From NCBI RefSeq assembly GCF_000526215.1, contig NZ_JAFQ01000004.1, positions 5,146,001-5,210,000 of the forward strand: a DNA stretch of 64,000 nucleotides, given 5' to 3'. How positions within the stretch are numbered: position 1 is the stretch's first letter; each line of letters starts with the position of its first letter. The notes under the pieces were generated by a model. The model did not search any database and had not been told where the DNA came from. It worked only from the letters and a program-made list of their open reading frames with translations. Shown here piece after piece: positions 52,434 through 63,989 of the stretch. Made by a program: the position numbers and the translations under genes. Source of the DNA: Nocardia sp. BMG51109. GTDB taxonomy: Bacteria; Actinomycetota; Actinomycetes; Mycobacteriales; Mycobacteriaceae.

Positions 52434-54071
52434 GTGCGAGGAACGCGCGGGCAACTGCGCGCGGTAAGTCACGGATCGCGGAGAACTCGGAGTAGTGCCA
52501 TCGAAACCGGCCAAGTGATCGCAGGGCATTACCGCCTGGTCGAACGGATTGGTAGCGGCGGCACAGGCGTCGTCTGGCGTGCCGTCGACGAGCGTCTCGA
52601 GCGAGCCGTCGCGATCAAGCAGATCCTCACCCAGCCCAGCCTGCCGGCGGGTGAGAAGGAAATCGTGCGGCAGCGCGCCTCGCGGGAGGCCCGCAACGCC
52701 GCCCGCTTCCAGCATCCGAACGCGATCGTGGTCTTCGACATCACCGATCACCACGGCGATCCGTGCCTGATCATGGAGTATCTGCCGTCGCAGAGCCTGG
52801 CGGTGGTGCTGTCCTCGCAGGGCCCGCTGCCGCTGCCGCAGGTGGCGCGCGTCGGCGAGCAGGTCGCCTCGGCGCTGGTGGCCGCGCACCGGGCCGGCAT
52901 CGTGCATCGCGACGTCAAGCCCGGCAACGTGCTGCTCTCCGAGAACGGCACGGTGAAGATCACCGACTTCGGCATCTCCAAGGCCAAGGGCGATGTGACG
53001 CTGACCGCGACGGGCCTGATCTCCGGCACGGCGGCCTATCTGGCGCCGGAGGTGGCCCGCGGCGCCGAGCCGACGCCGGCCTCGGACGTATTCGCCCTGG
53101 GCGCAACGCTTTTCCACGCCCTGGAGGGCGAGCCGCCGTACGGCACCAACCCGAATCCGCTGGCGCTGCTGTACGCCGCCGCCAACGGGCAGCTGAAGCA
53201 GCCGCGCAACGCCGGCCCGCTCACCGATCTGCTGCTGTCGCTGCTGAGCTTCGAGCCGGAGGACCGGCCCAGCATGACGGACGTGCGGGACGAGCTGGCC
53301 GATTTCGCCGAGTTCGGCGACGGCACCGAGACCACCCGGATGCTGGCCACTCATCGGCCCGCCGGCCGCCGCGCGGCACCCACCCTGGACCGTCGCGCCG
53401 CCCAGGCCGACATCTCCACCTCGGAGATGATGGCCGCGGCCGCAACGATTTCCGAGCCCGATCTGCCGCCGGTGCGCCCCGCCGCGCCCGGCTCGCCCCC
53501 GACCAGGTCGCACCGGGTGGCGAAGCCCGAACCCGAGCCGGGGCCGAACCGCCGGCCGCTGCTGATCGGCGTCGGCGTGGTGGCGGCCGTCGCGGTCGTG
53601 GCCGCGGCGATGTTCCTGATGTTCAGCCCGCCGAAGACGAATTCCCCGTCGCAGCCGGGCAATTCGGCCGCGGCGAGCGCGTCCGCCCAGTCCGGCTCCA
53701 GCTCGGCCGCGTCGGCGGTCGGCCAGACCAAGAGCGTCGGTGCGGTGGACGCGCAGCAGGCCATCGACGAGACCCAGAACTTCTTCGACCTCCTCACCGA
53801 ATCCGACGCGAGCGAGGCGTGGAGTTACCTCACGCCCGCCGCGCAGCAGCTGTACGGCGGCCAGCAGGCCTTCAAGTCGTACTGGGAGCAGAACCGGGTG
53901 ATGGGCTACAACACCATCGACGTGGCGAGCGGCGCCACCAGCACCGACGGCTCGGTGACCGTCCGGGTGGCCAGCGTGGATTACAAAGGCGGACAGAGTA
54001 AGTCGGCGAACCTGCGCTTCGTCAAGGGGAACAGCGGAAAGCTGCTGATCGACAGCGACACCCGCGCCTGA
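52434..54071 (+). CDS. Membrane Ser/Thr protein kinase with NTF2-like sensor domain
   Basis: The start is unresolved: GTG 52434 is used, GTG 52365 and GTG 52515 are in frame. The kinase domain begins at IAGHYRLVERIGSGGTGVVW; the ATP lysine is in AVAIKQILTQ, the catalytic loop is GIVHRDVKPGNVLLSENG, then KITDFGISKAKGD and GTAAYLAPEVARG. A 150-residue linker leads to one transmembrane helix (LLIGVGVVAAVAVVAAAMFL) and an outer domain of about 110 residues, preceded by a Ser/Ala-rich stalk, that looks NTF2-like (AIDETQNFFDLLTESDASEA). This is a Hanks-type kinase without PASTA repeats; the signal is unknown. Confidence 0.92.
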   Translation: MRGTRGQLRAVSHGSRRTRSSAIETGQVIAGHYRLVERIGSGGTGVVWRAVDERLERAVAIKQILTQPSLPAGEKEIVRQRASREARNAARFQHPNAIVVFDITDHHGDPCLIMEYLPSQSLAVVLSSQGPLPLPQVARVGEQVASALVAAHRAGIVHRDVKPGNVLLSENGTVKITDFGISKAKGDVTLTATGLISGTAAYLAPEVARGAEPTPASDVFALGATLFHALEGEPPYGTNPNPLALLYAAANGQLKQPRNAGPLTDLLLSLLSFEPEDRPSMTDVRDELADFAEFGDGTETTRMLATHRPAGRRAAPTLDRRAAQADISTSEMMAAAATISEPDLPPVRPAAPGSPPTRSHRVAKPEPEPGPNRRPLLIGVGVVAAVAVVAAAMFLMFSPPKTNSPSQPGNSAAASASAQSGSSSAASAVGQTKSVGAVDAQQAIDETQNFFDLLTESDASEAWSYLTPAAQQLYGGQQAFKSYWEQNRVMGYNTIDVASGATSTDGSVTVRVASVDYKGGQSKSANLRFVKGNSGKLLIDSDTRA

Positions 54072-54086
54072 CGATCGCCCGGCCGG

Positions 54087-54938
54087 TCACACCCGCACCG
54101 CGAGAACGACTCCGATCTCGGGGTTTCCGGTGGTCCAGCGGCGGGGAAGGCCGGCGACGAGGTCGTCCCAACTGCGAAATTCGGTGCGCCAGCCGTGCTC
54201 GGCGAGCCACCGCTCGCCGTCCGGGAGCCCCCGGGCCGATACCGGCGTGCTCCGCCCCTCGCGGACCAGCCGTTCCAGGTCTCGCATGTCCCGCTCGGCG
54301 ACCGCGAGACGGTCGAGGGCGTAGCGGCTTCCGGGAGCCGACAGCGCGGTGATCGTCGTGGCGAGAGCGATCGCGCTGTCGCGGGACAGGCTGATCCCTT
54401 CCCCGAGCCATGCGGTGGGCTCCTCCGGGCGGAATCCGGCCTCGGCCAACGCATTCGCCCACTCCCCGGACAGGTCCGCGGGGACGACGTGCCGGCCGCA
54501 CCTCGGTGCGGCACCGGCCCGTTCGAGCACCGGTTCCTTGAACTCGAACGTCGCGGGCAGGTCGATGTCGAACCAGGACACCTCCTCCGGCAGGTCCATC
54601 CGGAACGGCCGGGTGTCGAGCCCGGCGCCGAGATCGACGACCTGACGGCAGCCGGCGCCCACCCAGTCGCGGACCCGGTCGTCGGCGAGGCGGACGCCGA
54701 CCGTGCGGCCCTCGTAGAAGCGGCCGGCCAGCGTCTCGACGCGCTCCCACGTGTCGGCGGAACCCGCCGGCGCCGCCGGGTCCAGGAACGCCGATCGGGC
54801 CGCGTCGACGAATACCTGTGCGTACGGATCGGCGTAGAGGCGGTCCGTGCGCGCGGTCTCCTGCGCCCGGATCACGGCAACGCCGAGCGCCGACATCGAG
54901 GCACCCGCCAGGATCTGTGTGAGTTTCGGTGTGGCCAC
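54087..54938 (-). CDS. SAM-dependent methyltransferase, LCMT/YktD-like family
   Basis: A 283-residue enzyme from GTG 54938, with GAGGAG nine bases upstream. Family features: ETARTDRLYADPYAQVFVDA, CRQVVDLGAGLDTRPFRMDL (SAM site), VSWFDIDLPATFEFKEPVLE and TAWLGEGISLSRDSAIALAT. Actinobacteria have many members, called putative leucine carboxyl methyltransferase-like or ML-type proteins; substrates are mostly unknown. It converges on the kinase gene and is divergent from a TetR regulator, so the latter may control it. Confidence 0.85.
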   Translation of the reverse strand: MATPKLTQILAGASMSALGVAVIRAQETARTDRLYADPYAQVFVDAARSAFLDPAAPAGSADTWERVETLAGRFYEGRTVGVRLADDRVRDWVGAGCRQVVDLGAGLDTRPFRMDLPEEVSWFDIDLPATFEFKEPVLERAGAAPRCGRHVVPADLSGEWANALAEAGFRPEEPTAWLGEGISLSRDSAIALATTITALSAPGSRYALDRLAVAERDMRDLERLVREGRSTPVSARGLPDGERWLAEHGWRTEFRSWDDLVAGLPRRWTTGNPEIGVVLAVRV

Positions 54939-55018
54939 GGCACGACTCCTCTGCTGACGAACGGGCGCCAAACCGATTACTTGCCGCCCGGCTAGTATTG
55001 GTCCGTTACGGTAGGCCG

Positions 55019-55042
55019 ATTGCTGACCGGCCGTCAAGCAAT
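55019..55042. promoter_or_regulatory. Imperfect inverted repeat before the TetR gene
   Basis: ATTGCTGAC (55019-55027) faces GTCAAGCAAT (55033-55042), an inverted repeat with one extra base in the right arm, centred on CGGCC. It lies directly before the TetR start in the divergent space to the methyltransferase gene; a TetR site is plausible. Confidence 0.35.
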
Positions 55043-55044
55043 GG

Positions 55045-55620
55045 ATGGGAAAGGCGGGTGACCCGGTGGCGGGGCGTCGCACCGATACGCGCGAACGGAT
55101 TCGCGCGGTCGCCATGGAGCTGTTCTCCGAGCAGGGCTACGACAACACCTCGCTGCGGGAGATCGCGGAGCGGCTGGGGATCACGAAGGCCGCGTTGTAC
55201 TACCACTTCAAGACCAAGGAGGACATCGTCGCGGACCTGTCCGACGAGGTGCGTGCCGGTGTCGGCGAGATCCTCGGCTGGGCCGCCGCCCAGCCGCCGG
55301 GGAAGGAGACCGGCCACGAGATCCTCGCCCGGTACGGCGCCGTCATGCACGATGTCGGTCTGGACATCGTCCGCTTCATGGCCGAAAATCGGCCCGCCTT
55401 CCGCAAATTGGAGATCGGTACCGCGCTGCGCTACCAGTTCGTGGAGGTCGCCGCGGCGATGACCGGCCCGGACGCCGACCCGCTCGCGGTGTTCCACGCC
55501 CGGCAGGCCCTGCTCGCGATCAGCTGGTCGGTGACGATGACCAACGATCTCGAGCTCACCGACCAGCAGCGGCGGGACGCCGCCCTCGCCATCGCCCGCG
55601 ACATCTTCGACCGCGTCTGA
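55045..55620 (+). CDS. TetR-family regulator
   Basis: A 191-residue repressor (ATG 55045; GTG 55066 would remove seven residues and is equally plausible). The N-terminal helix-turn-helix reads MELFSEQGYDNTSLREIAER then LGITKAALYYHFKTKEDIVA. The C-terminal ligand-binding part is all-helical with RPAFRKLEIGTALRYQFVEV. The ligand is unknown. It diverges from the methyltransferase gene over about 106 bases that contain an imperfect inverted repeat, so that gene is its most likely target. Confidence 0.9.
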   Translation: MGKAGDPVAGRRTDTRERIRAVAMELFSEQGYDNTSLREIAERLGITKAALYYHFKTKEDIVADLSDEVRAGVGEILGWAAAQPPGKETGHEILARYGAVMHDVGLDIVRFMAENRPAFRKLEIGTALRYQFVEVAAAMTGPDADPLAVFHARQALLAISWSVTMTNDLELTDQQRRDAALAIARDIFDRV

Positions 55621-55695
55621 GGGCCGCCCGGCCGCCGCGGCCACCGGATGTCGCGGCACTGTTCCGGCGCCCGGTGCGCCGGTTAGTCTTTCGCG

Positions 55696-56295
55696 ATGGA
55701 TACCCGGCAGATGCTGGCGCAGGAACGCGCCGAGCTGGTCTCGTTGCTGCGCACACTGTCCGACGAGGAATGGGAGACACCGTCGCTGTGTGCGGGCTGG
55801 CGGGTGCGGGATGTGGTGGCGCACTTGCAGACCGACACCGTGTCGCTGACGACCTATCTCGGACTGTCCCTGCGGGGACGATCGCCCGACCGCGTGAACG
55901 ACCTTCTGGTGCGGCAGTTCTCACCGCTCCCGCCCGCGACGCTGACCGACCGGCTCGCCGCTCCGGCCGGATGGTTCGGACGCCTGCTGCCGAAGCTCGC
56001 CCTCGCCGACACGTTCGTGCACCAGCAGGACATCCGCCGCCCGCTGGGCCGCACGCGTGCGGTCCCGCCCGAGCGGCTCGCCGCGGTGCTCTCGCATCCC
56101 GACCCGTTCGCGAACCCCCGCCGCTACACCCGCGGCCTGCGCTTCACCGCCACCGACGTGGACTGGTCGCGGGGCGACGGCCCCGAGGTACGCGGCCCCG
56201 GCGAGGCGCTGGCCCTGGTCATGGTCGGCCGCCCCGCCGCCCTCGCCGATCTCGACGGCGACGGCCTCCCGGCCTTGCGCGAACGCCTCGGCTGA
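55696..56295 (+). CDS. TIGR03083/DinB-like, mycothiol-dependent enzyme family protein
   Basis: A 199-residue member of the maleylpyruvate isomerase/DinB-like metal enzymes of actinobacteria. The diagnostic N-terminus is LVSLLRTLSDEEWETPSLCA then GWRVRDVVAHLQTDTVS, where the histidine of VVAHL is a metal ligand; LALADTFVHQQDIRRPLGR supplies the others. Such enzymes use mycothiol, but the substrate differs between members. A TAGTCT -10 box at 55684-55689 lies six bases before ATG 55696, suggesting a leaderless mRNA. Confidence 0.85.
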   Translation: MDTRQMLAQERAELVSLLRTLSDEEWETPSLCAGWRVRDVVAHLQTDTVSLTTYLGLSLRGRSPDRVNDLLVRQFSPLPPATLTDRLAAPAGWFGRLLPKLALADTFVHQQDIRRPLGRTRAVPPERLAAVLSHPDPFANPRRYTRGLRFTATDVDWSRGDGPEVRGPGEALALVMVGRPAALADLDGDGLPALRERLG

Positions 56296-56507
56296 CCCCG
56301 GCGCCGCGCGCTCGCCGCTGCCTTGCGTGCGGGAACTGCGCCCGGAACACGGTCAATGCCCGCGGCGCTCGGCCTTGCGCTTGCGGGCGGCCAGTTCGCG
56401 GCGCCGCTCGGCTCGGATCCGAAGACGTGGCGTGCCGCGGCCGCGGATGAGAGGACGAACCGGACACCCTGGGATGGAGGTTACTGAGCCGTTCGAGGCC
56501 GCCCGGA

Positions 56508-56648
56508 CTACCGACCGGGCCGTGTTTTCGCTCGTCCCGGCCGCCGATCATACCGGCGGCCGGGAGTGCCCCGGATCGCGGCCAGACTCGCGAAGGGCGG
56601 ATGTTCCAGCAGGTCCCGGGCCTTCTCCGGGATGTCGGTCGCGGCCAT
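56508..56648 (-). pseudogene. Truncated PPOX-class F420-dependent oxidoreductase
   Basis: ATG 56648 has a perfect AGGAGG six bases upstream and opens MAATDIPEKARDLLEHPPFA-SLAAIRG, the usual N-terminus of PPOX-class F420-dependent enzymes (normally followed by DGRPQVTPVW). After Gly27 the family sequence is replaced by a hairpin-forming segment and the frame ends 19 codons later. The rest of the gene is absent, so this is a 5' remnant with its translation start intact. The flanking 56296-56507 and 56649-56864 show no gene. Confidence 0.65.
56535..56565. terminator. Perfect 12-bp GC hairpin at the break of the PPOX remnant
   Basis: Arms TCCCGGCCGCCG (56535-56546) and CGGCGGCCGGGA (56554-56565) around ATCATAC. 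It sits at the point where the PPOX coding sequence ends. It could act as a terminator for the remnant, though no U-tract follows. Confidence 0.5.
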
Positions 56649-56833
56649 GCAGCCTCCTGTCGATGTCGGCGCCGGTGTCTCGGTCGGCGCAGCGCGCCCG
56701 GCGTGACTGCGGCTCGCCCGGGGTGGACGGCGGTGGAGCCGGAGGCGGTGGGAAAAATCGCTCGGCACACCCGATAGTCTGGTAAATGGTCCCCGGCGTC
56801 CGTCGTCGACGCGATGACCAGCATTGATTGTGA

Positions 56834-59387
<2,554 letters not shown>

Positions 59388-59391
<4 letters not shown>

Positions 59392-60053
59392 CGGAAACAC
59401 CGATGAACCGCACCGCCCGGGTGGAGCGCACCACCAAGGAGTCCAGCATCGTCGTCGAGCTGAACCTCGACGGCACCGGCAGGACCGATATCGGCACCGG
59501 CGTGCCGTTCTACGACCACATGCTGACCGCGCTCGGCGCCCACGCCGGTTTCGACCTGTCCGTGCGCGCCGAGGGCGATATCGAGATCGAGGCCCACCAC
59601 ACGGTGGAGGACACCGCGATCGTCTTCGGCCAGGCGCTGGGCCGGGCGCTGGGCGACAAGCACGGCATCCGCCGGTTCGGCGACGCGTACATCCCGATGG
59701 ACGAAACGCTGGCGCACGCCGCCGTCGACGTGTCCGGCCGCCCGTACTGCGTGCACACCGGCGAGCCGGATCACCTGCTGCACACCGTGATTCCCGGCAG
59801 CCCGGTATCGGGTCGCTCCGCAGGCTCCGCTCCCGGTGGCCCCGGTGCTCCCTATTCCACGGTGCTCAACCGCCACGTCTTCGAGTCGATCGCGCTGAAC
59901 GCTCGCATCGCGCTGCACGTGCGGGTGCTGTACGGCCGCGACCAGCACCACGTCACGGAGGCCGAATTCAAGGCCGTGGCACGGGCATTGCGCGCCGCGG
60001 TGGAGATCGACCCGCGGGTGTCCGGGGTGCCGTCGACGAAGGGAACGCTGTGA
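59388..60053 (+). CDS. hisB: Imidazoleglycerol-phosphate dehydratase with internal insertion
   Basis: A 221-residue monofunctional HisB that dehydrates imidazoleglycerol phosphate to imidazole acetol phosphate. The metal-binding repeats are [60 protein letters not shown] and [20 protein letters not shown], with [19 protein letters not shown]. Residues 141-154 ([14 protein letters not shown]) interrupt the normally continuous GSPV-PYSTV segment, an insertion I do not know from other HisB proteins. It is chained to hisH by a GTGA overlap. Confidence 0.96.
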
Positions 60054-60691
60054 CCGTGTCCGCTCCCCGTATCGCGCTGCTGGACTACGGTTCCGGCAAT
60101 CTGCATTCGGCCCATCGCGCGCTGGTCCGCGCCGGGGCCGACGTGACGGTGACCGCCGACCCCGATATCGCCGTGAACGCGGACGGCCTGGTGGTTCCGG
60201 GCGTCGGCGCGTTCGCCGCGTGCATGGCCGGCCTGCGCTCGGTGCGCGGGGAACGCATCATCGGCAAGCGCCTGGCCGGCGGCCGGCCGGTGCTCGGGAT
60301 CTGCGTCGGCATGCAGATCCTGTTCGAGCGCGGCGTCGAATTCGGTGTCGAGACCGAGGGTTGCGCGGAGTGGCCGGGCACCGTGGACCGCCTGCCCGCC
60401 GAGGTGCTGCCGCACATGGGCTGGAATACGGTGACGCCCCCGGCCGATACGGTGCTGTTCGCCGGGATGGATCCGGACACCCGCTTCTATTTCGTGCACA
60501 CCTACGCCGCGCGCTCCTGGGATCTGCCGGCCGGCGGCCCCCTCGCCCCGGCCCGGCTCACCTGGGCCGAGCACGGCGGCCCGTTCCTCGCCGCCGTCGA
60601 GAACGGACCGCTGAGCGCCACCCAGTTCCACCCGGAGAAGTCCGGCGACGCCGGCGCCCGGTTGCTCCGCAACTGGGTGAATGCGCTGTAG
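60050..60691 (+). CDS. hisH: Imidazole glycerol phosphate synthase, glutaminase subunit
   Basis: A 213-residue class I glutamine amidotransferase that feeds ammonia to HisF. The oxyanion strand is [17 protein letters not shown], the nucleophile is Cys85 in [16 protein letters not shown], and the His-Glu pair is in [22 protein letters not shown] and FYFVHTYAA are also typical. GTG 60050 overlaps the hisB stop. Unlike in M. tuberculosis, hisA does not follow directly: about 960 bases with a small ORF and a convergent secreted-protein gene intervene. Confidence 0.97.
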   Translation: MTVSAPRIALLDYGSGNLHSAHRALVRAGADVTVTADPDIAVNADGLVVPGVGAFAACMAGLRSVRGERIIGKRLAGGRPVLGICVGMQILFERGVEFGVETEGCAEWPGTVDRLPAEVLPHMGWNTVTPPADTVLFAGMDPDTRFYFVHTYAARSWDLPAGGPLAPARLTWAEHGGPFLAAVENGPLSATQFHPEKSGDAGARLLRNWVNAL

Positions 60692-60800
60692 CCGCACCCG
60701 ATACCGGCGCGGCGCGTCCGAACGGCGTTGCTCGCCGAATTCGGGCAACTTTCGGGCTATCGTGCGTCTCACGCATCCCGAGCACGTCGAAAGGACCGTC

Positions 60801-60902
60801 ATGGGCGACATTCCGGCACTGCTGGCGACCGCATTCGACATCCCGACCTGGCTGGCATACATCAACGCGGGGTCCGTCGACGGTGGCTCCGCCGGATCCT
60901 GA
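60801..60902 (+). CDS. 33-residue small protein
   Basis: ATG 60801 has AAAGGA seven bases upstream. The peptide starts MGDIPALLATAFDIPTWLAY and ends INAGSVDGGSAGS: a short amphipathic or membrane-seeking helix followed by a Gly/Ser tail. I recognise no family. The stop codon lies in a short GCCGGATCCTGACCC repeat. It is placed after hisH with its own ribosome site, which supports translation, but no independent proof is available. Confidence 0.45.
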   Translation: MGDIPALLATAFDIPTWLAYINAGSVDGGSAGS

Positions 60903-60934
60903 CCCTCTGCCGGATCCTGACCCCCGCCGGATCC
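60891..60934 (+). repeat. Short direct repeat around a stop codon
   Basis: GCCGGATCCTGACCC occurs at 60891-60905 and 60909-60923, and its first nine bases again at 60926-60934. The first copy includes the TGA of the 33-residue ORF. Confidence 0.7.
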
Positions 60935-60940
60935 GGGCGC

Positions 60941-61420
60941 TCAGTGCGGCGGCTGCACCGGGTCGACCCGGTTGACCAGCCACCGGCCTTCCGTATTGTC
61001 CAGGAAGACGCGCATATTGGATCTCGTCGGCTGCGGCAGCCCGAACGTGGCGTCGCTGCGGGTGGACTGGTCGACGGTCACCAGGATCTCCGCGTGTTCG
61101 GGATCGGCGGCCTCGGTGCGGCATTCGACGGTCTTCGCCTCGGCGATGGTGTGCGAACCGGTGGCCCGGCCCCGGCGGTCGGCGGCGGAGCCGAGGAACT
61201 GATCACGGAACGGGCCCGTCGAGCGGTCCAGGACGCGCTGGTCGTAGTTGTCGTAGTTGTTGAAGTCGAAAGTGGTGAGCTGGCGGCCGAAGTCGCAGGC
61301 GGCCAGCTGCGCGGGGTCGGTGGGCGCCGCGGCCGCCGTGGGCGCCACAATCGGCACGAACACGGCCATCGCCGCCGAGGGCAGCGCTATCGCGAAGCGG
61401 CGCAGCGTGATCCGGGGCAT
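60941..61420 (-). CDS. Secreted protein, Mce-associated/NTF2-like
   Basis: A 159-residue exported protein from ATG 61420. The signal peptide is RRFAIALPSAAMAVFVPIVA with cleavage near TAAAA-PTD. The mature domain contains ACDFGRQLTTFDFNNYDNYD, QRVLDRSTGPFRDQFLGSAA and WLVNRVDPVQPPH, matching the pattern of Mce-associated proteins and other NTF2-like domains, in which FDF-x3-D is followed by FRDQF. No mce operon is nearby. Two cysteines may form a disulfide. It interrupts the histidine genes on the opposite strand. Confidence 0.78.
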   Translation of the reverse strand: MPRITLRRFAIALPSAAMAVFVPIVAPTAAAAPTDPAQLAACDFGRQLTTFDFNNYDNYDQRVLDRSTGPFRDQFLGSAADRRGRATGSHTIAEAKTVECRTEAADPEHAEILVTVDQSTRSDATFGLPQPTRSNMRVFLDNTEGRWLVNRVDPVQPPH

Positions 61421-61649
61421 GACTGGAATCCTTGTTCGTCGACGTGGTGCTGGTTGTCGGGTGGCGGACCCCAGGATACCCACGTCCGGCGTGCGATCCG
61501 TATCACGGTCGTGGGGTGCGCAGCGCTCTACGGATAGCCCGTGAGCCGTGCGGGCAAACCTCGTGAATGCCTCCGCGTGGCCGTGACCGACGTCCTATTT
61601 GCGCCATCCCGGCGCCGGGACCAGGACCGCGGCCCAGTAGGCTGCGAGC

Positions 61650-62381
61650 GTGAGTCTTGTGCTGCTACCCGCCGTCGATGTCGCCAATGGTGAGGCCGTG
61701 CGCCTGGTTCAGGGGGAGGCCGGCAGCGAGACCCGCTACGGTTCGCCGCGCGAGGCCGCGCTGGCCTGGCAGCGCGACGGCGCCGAGTGGATTCACCTGG
61801 TCGACCTGGACGCCGCCTTCGGCCGCGGCTCCAATCGCGAGCTGCTGGCCGAGGTCGTCGGCGAGCTGGACGTGCGGGTGGAGCTGTCCGGCGGTATCCG
61901 CGACGACGATTCGCTCAAGGCGGCCCTGGCCACCGGCTGCGCCCGGGTCAACCTCGGCACCGCCGCGCTGGAGGATCCGCAGTGGTGCGCCCGCGCCGTC
62001 GCCGAGTACGGCGAGCGCATCGCGGTCGGCCTGGACGTGCGCCTCGTCGACGGCGAGTACCGGCTGCGCGGCCGCGGCTGGGTCAGCGACGGCGGCGATC
62101 TGTGGGAGGTGCTGGAGCGCCTGGAGCGCGACGGCTGCGCCCGGTACGTGGTGACGGATGTCACCAAGGACGGCACCCTGACCGGCCCGAATCTCGCCCT
62201 GCTGCGCGAGGTGACCAATGCCACCGAGGCGCCGGTGATCGCCTCGGGCGGCGTCTCCGCGCTCGACGACCTGCGCGCCGTCGCGGGGCTGGCGGACGAG
62301 GGCGTGGAGGGCGCGATCGTCGGGAAGGCCCTGTACGCCGGGCGGTTCACGCTGCCCGAGGCGCTGGCGGCGGTGCGCTGA
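61650..62381 (+). CDS. hisA: Phosphoribosyl isomerase (HisA, likely bifunctional PriA)
   Basis: A 243-residue TIM barrel catalysing the Amadori isomerisation of ProFAR to PRFAR. In actinobacteria without trpF the same enzyme also serves tryptophan synthesis as PriA; that is family knowledge and no trpF context is visible here. N-terminal [20 protein letters not shown] with the catalytic aspartate at residue 10; [38 protein letters not shown] with the second aspartate; [21 protein letters not shown] 61650 is six bases after a TAGGCT -10 box, suggesting a leaderless mRNA. impA begins four bases after its stop. Confidence 0.96.
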   Translation: MSLVLLPAVDVANGEAVRLVQGEAGSETRYGSPREAALAWQRDGAEWIHLVDLDAAFGRGSNRELLAEVVGELDVRVELSGGIRDDDSLKAALATGCARVNLGTAALEDPQWCARAVAEYGERIAVGLDVRLVDGEYRLRGRGWVSDGGDLWEVLERLERDGCARYVVTDVTKDGTLTGPNLALLREVTNATEAPVIASGGVSALDDLRAVAGLADEGVEGAIVGKALYAGRFTLPEALAAVR

Positions 62382-62385
62382 GGCG

Positions 62386-63219
62386 ATGACCGTCACCGCC
62401 GACCTCGCCGAATTGCTCGCGGTCGCGAGCAGCGTCCTGGACTCCGCGGCGCCGCGGTTCGTCGAGGGCGTCGGCGCTCCGAGCGCGGTGCTCAAGGGCC
62501 GCGGCGATTTCGCCACCGAGCTGGACCTCGAGCTGGAGCGCACGCTGTCGGCCCGGCTGCGCGAGCGCACCGGAATCCCGGTGCACGGTGAGGAATTCGG
62601 CGGCCCGGAGCTGACCTCCGGCACCGCGTGGGTGCTCGACCCGATCGACGGCACCTTCAACTATTCGGCGGGACATCCGCTCTCGGGCATGCTGCTGGCC
62701 CTGGTCGACGGCGGCGAACCGGTGCTGGGGCTGACCTGGCTGCCGCTGCTGGGCCGGCGCTACGCCGCGGCGGCCGGCGGGCCGGTGCTGCTGGACGGTG
62801 AGCCGTTGCCGCCCTTGGCCTCCCACCGGCTGTCGGACGCGATGATCGGCTTCGGCACATTCAATATCGACAGCCACGGCCGCATCCCGGGCCGGTTCCG
62901 CTTCGATCTGCTCGGCGCGCTGAGCCGGTTGTCCGGGCGGATGCGGATGCACGGCTCCACGGGAATCGACCTGGCGCTCACCGCGTCCGGCGTGCTGGGC
63001 GGCGCCGTTGTGTTCGGCCATCATCCGTGGGACAACGCGGCCGGTGTCGCGCTGGTGCGCGCGGCCGGCGGCGTGGTGACCGATCTGGGCGGCGAGCCGT
63101 GGACCATCACCTCGGGCTCGGTGCTGGCCGCCGCGCCGGGCGTGCACGAGCAGCTGCTGGAACTGATCGACAGCGCGGTGGACCGCGCCACCGGAGGGAC
63201 GACCGGAGGACCGTCATGA
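62386..63219 (+). CDS. impA: Inositol monophosphatase family protein (ImpA-like)
   Basis: A 277-residue Mg-dependent phosphatase. The metal sites are visible as [24 protein letters not shown] and [18 protein letters not shown]. It corresponds to Rv1604 (impA), which lies between hisA and hisF in M. tuberculosis. Position among his genes raises the possibility that it acts as histidinol-phosphate phosphatase, but in actinobacteria that activity has been assigned to other family members (HisN) encoded elsewhere, so inositol phosphate or another sugar phosphate is equally possible. Its stop overlaps the hisF start as ATGA. Confidence 0.9.
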   Translation: MTVTADLAELLAVASSVLDSAAPRFVEGVGAPSAVLKGRGDFATELDLELERTLSARLRERTGIPVHGEEFGGPELTSGTAWVLDPIDGTFNYSAGHPLSGMLLALVDGGEPVLGLTWLPLLGRRYAAAAGGPVLLDGEPLPPLASHRLSDAMIGFGTFNIDSHGRIPGRFRFDLLGALSRLSGRMRMHGSTGIDLALTASGVLGGAVVFGHHPWDNAAGVALVRAAGGVVTDLGGEPWTITSGSVLAAAPGVHEQLLELIDSAVDRATGGTTGGPS

Positions 63220-63989
63220 CTCTCGCCGTACGCGTGATTCCGTGCCTGGACGTCGATGCCGGGCGCGTCGTGAAGGGCGTGAACTTCGACAACCTGCGCG
63301 ACGCGGGCGATCCGGTGGAACTCGCCGCCGCCTACGACGCCCAGGGCGCCGACGAGCTGACCTTCCTGGACGTCACCGCCTCCTCCGGCGACCGCGGCAC
63401 CATGATCGACGTGGTCACCCGCACCGCCGAGCAGATCTTCATCCCGCTCACCGTCGGCGGCGGTGTGCGGAGCGTGGCCGACGTGGACCGGTTGCTGCGC
63501 GCCGGCGCGGACAAGGTCTCGGTCAACACGGCGGCCATCGCCGAACCCGAGATCCTGCGCGAGATGTCGCAGCGGTTCGGCTCCCAGTGCATCGTGCTGT
63601 CGGTCGACGCCCGCACCGTGCCCGACGGCACTGCGCCGACCCCGTCCGGCTGGGAGGTCACCACGCACGGCGGCAAGCGCGGCACCGGTATCGACGCGAT
63701 CGACTGGGCGCGGCGGGGCGCCGAGCTGGGCGTCGGGGAGATCCTGCTGAATTCGATGGATGCCGACGGCACCAAGGCCGGCTTCGACCTGCCGATGATC
63801 GAGGCGGTCCGCAAGGCGGTCTCGGTGCCGGTGATCGCCAGCGGCGGCGCCGGCCGCGTGGAGCATTTCGCCCCGGCCGTGCAGACCGGCGCCGACGCCG
63901 TGCTGGCCGCCAGCGTCTTCCACTTCGGCGACCTGACCATCCCGCAGGTCAAGGACGCGATGCGAGCCGAGGGCATCGTCGTGCGCTGA
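63216..63989 (+). CDS. hisF: Imidazole glycerol phosphate synthase, cyclase subunit
   Basis: A 257-residue TIM barrel that uses ammonia from HisH to turn PRFAR into imidazoleglycerol phosphate and AICAR. The first catalytic aspartate is in [37 protein letters not shown] and [20 protein letters not shown] bind phosphate; the second aspartate is in [35 protein letters not shown] closes the barrel. ATG 63216 overlaps the impA stop. It is complete; the window ends 11 bases later. Confidence 0.97.
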   Translation: MTLAVRVIPCLDVDAGRVVKGVNFDNLRDAGDPVELAAAYDAQGADELTFLDVTASSGDRGTMIDVVTRTAEQIFIPLTVGGGVRSVADVDRLLRAGADKVSVNTAAIAEPEILREMSQRFGSQCIVLSVDARTVPDGTAPTPSGWEVTTHGGKRGTGIDAIDWARRGAELGVGEILLNSMDADGTKAGFDLPMIEAVRKAVSVPVIASGGAGRVEHFAPAVQTGADAVLAASVFHFGDLTIPQVKDAMRAEGIVVR

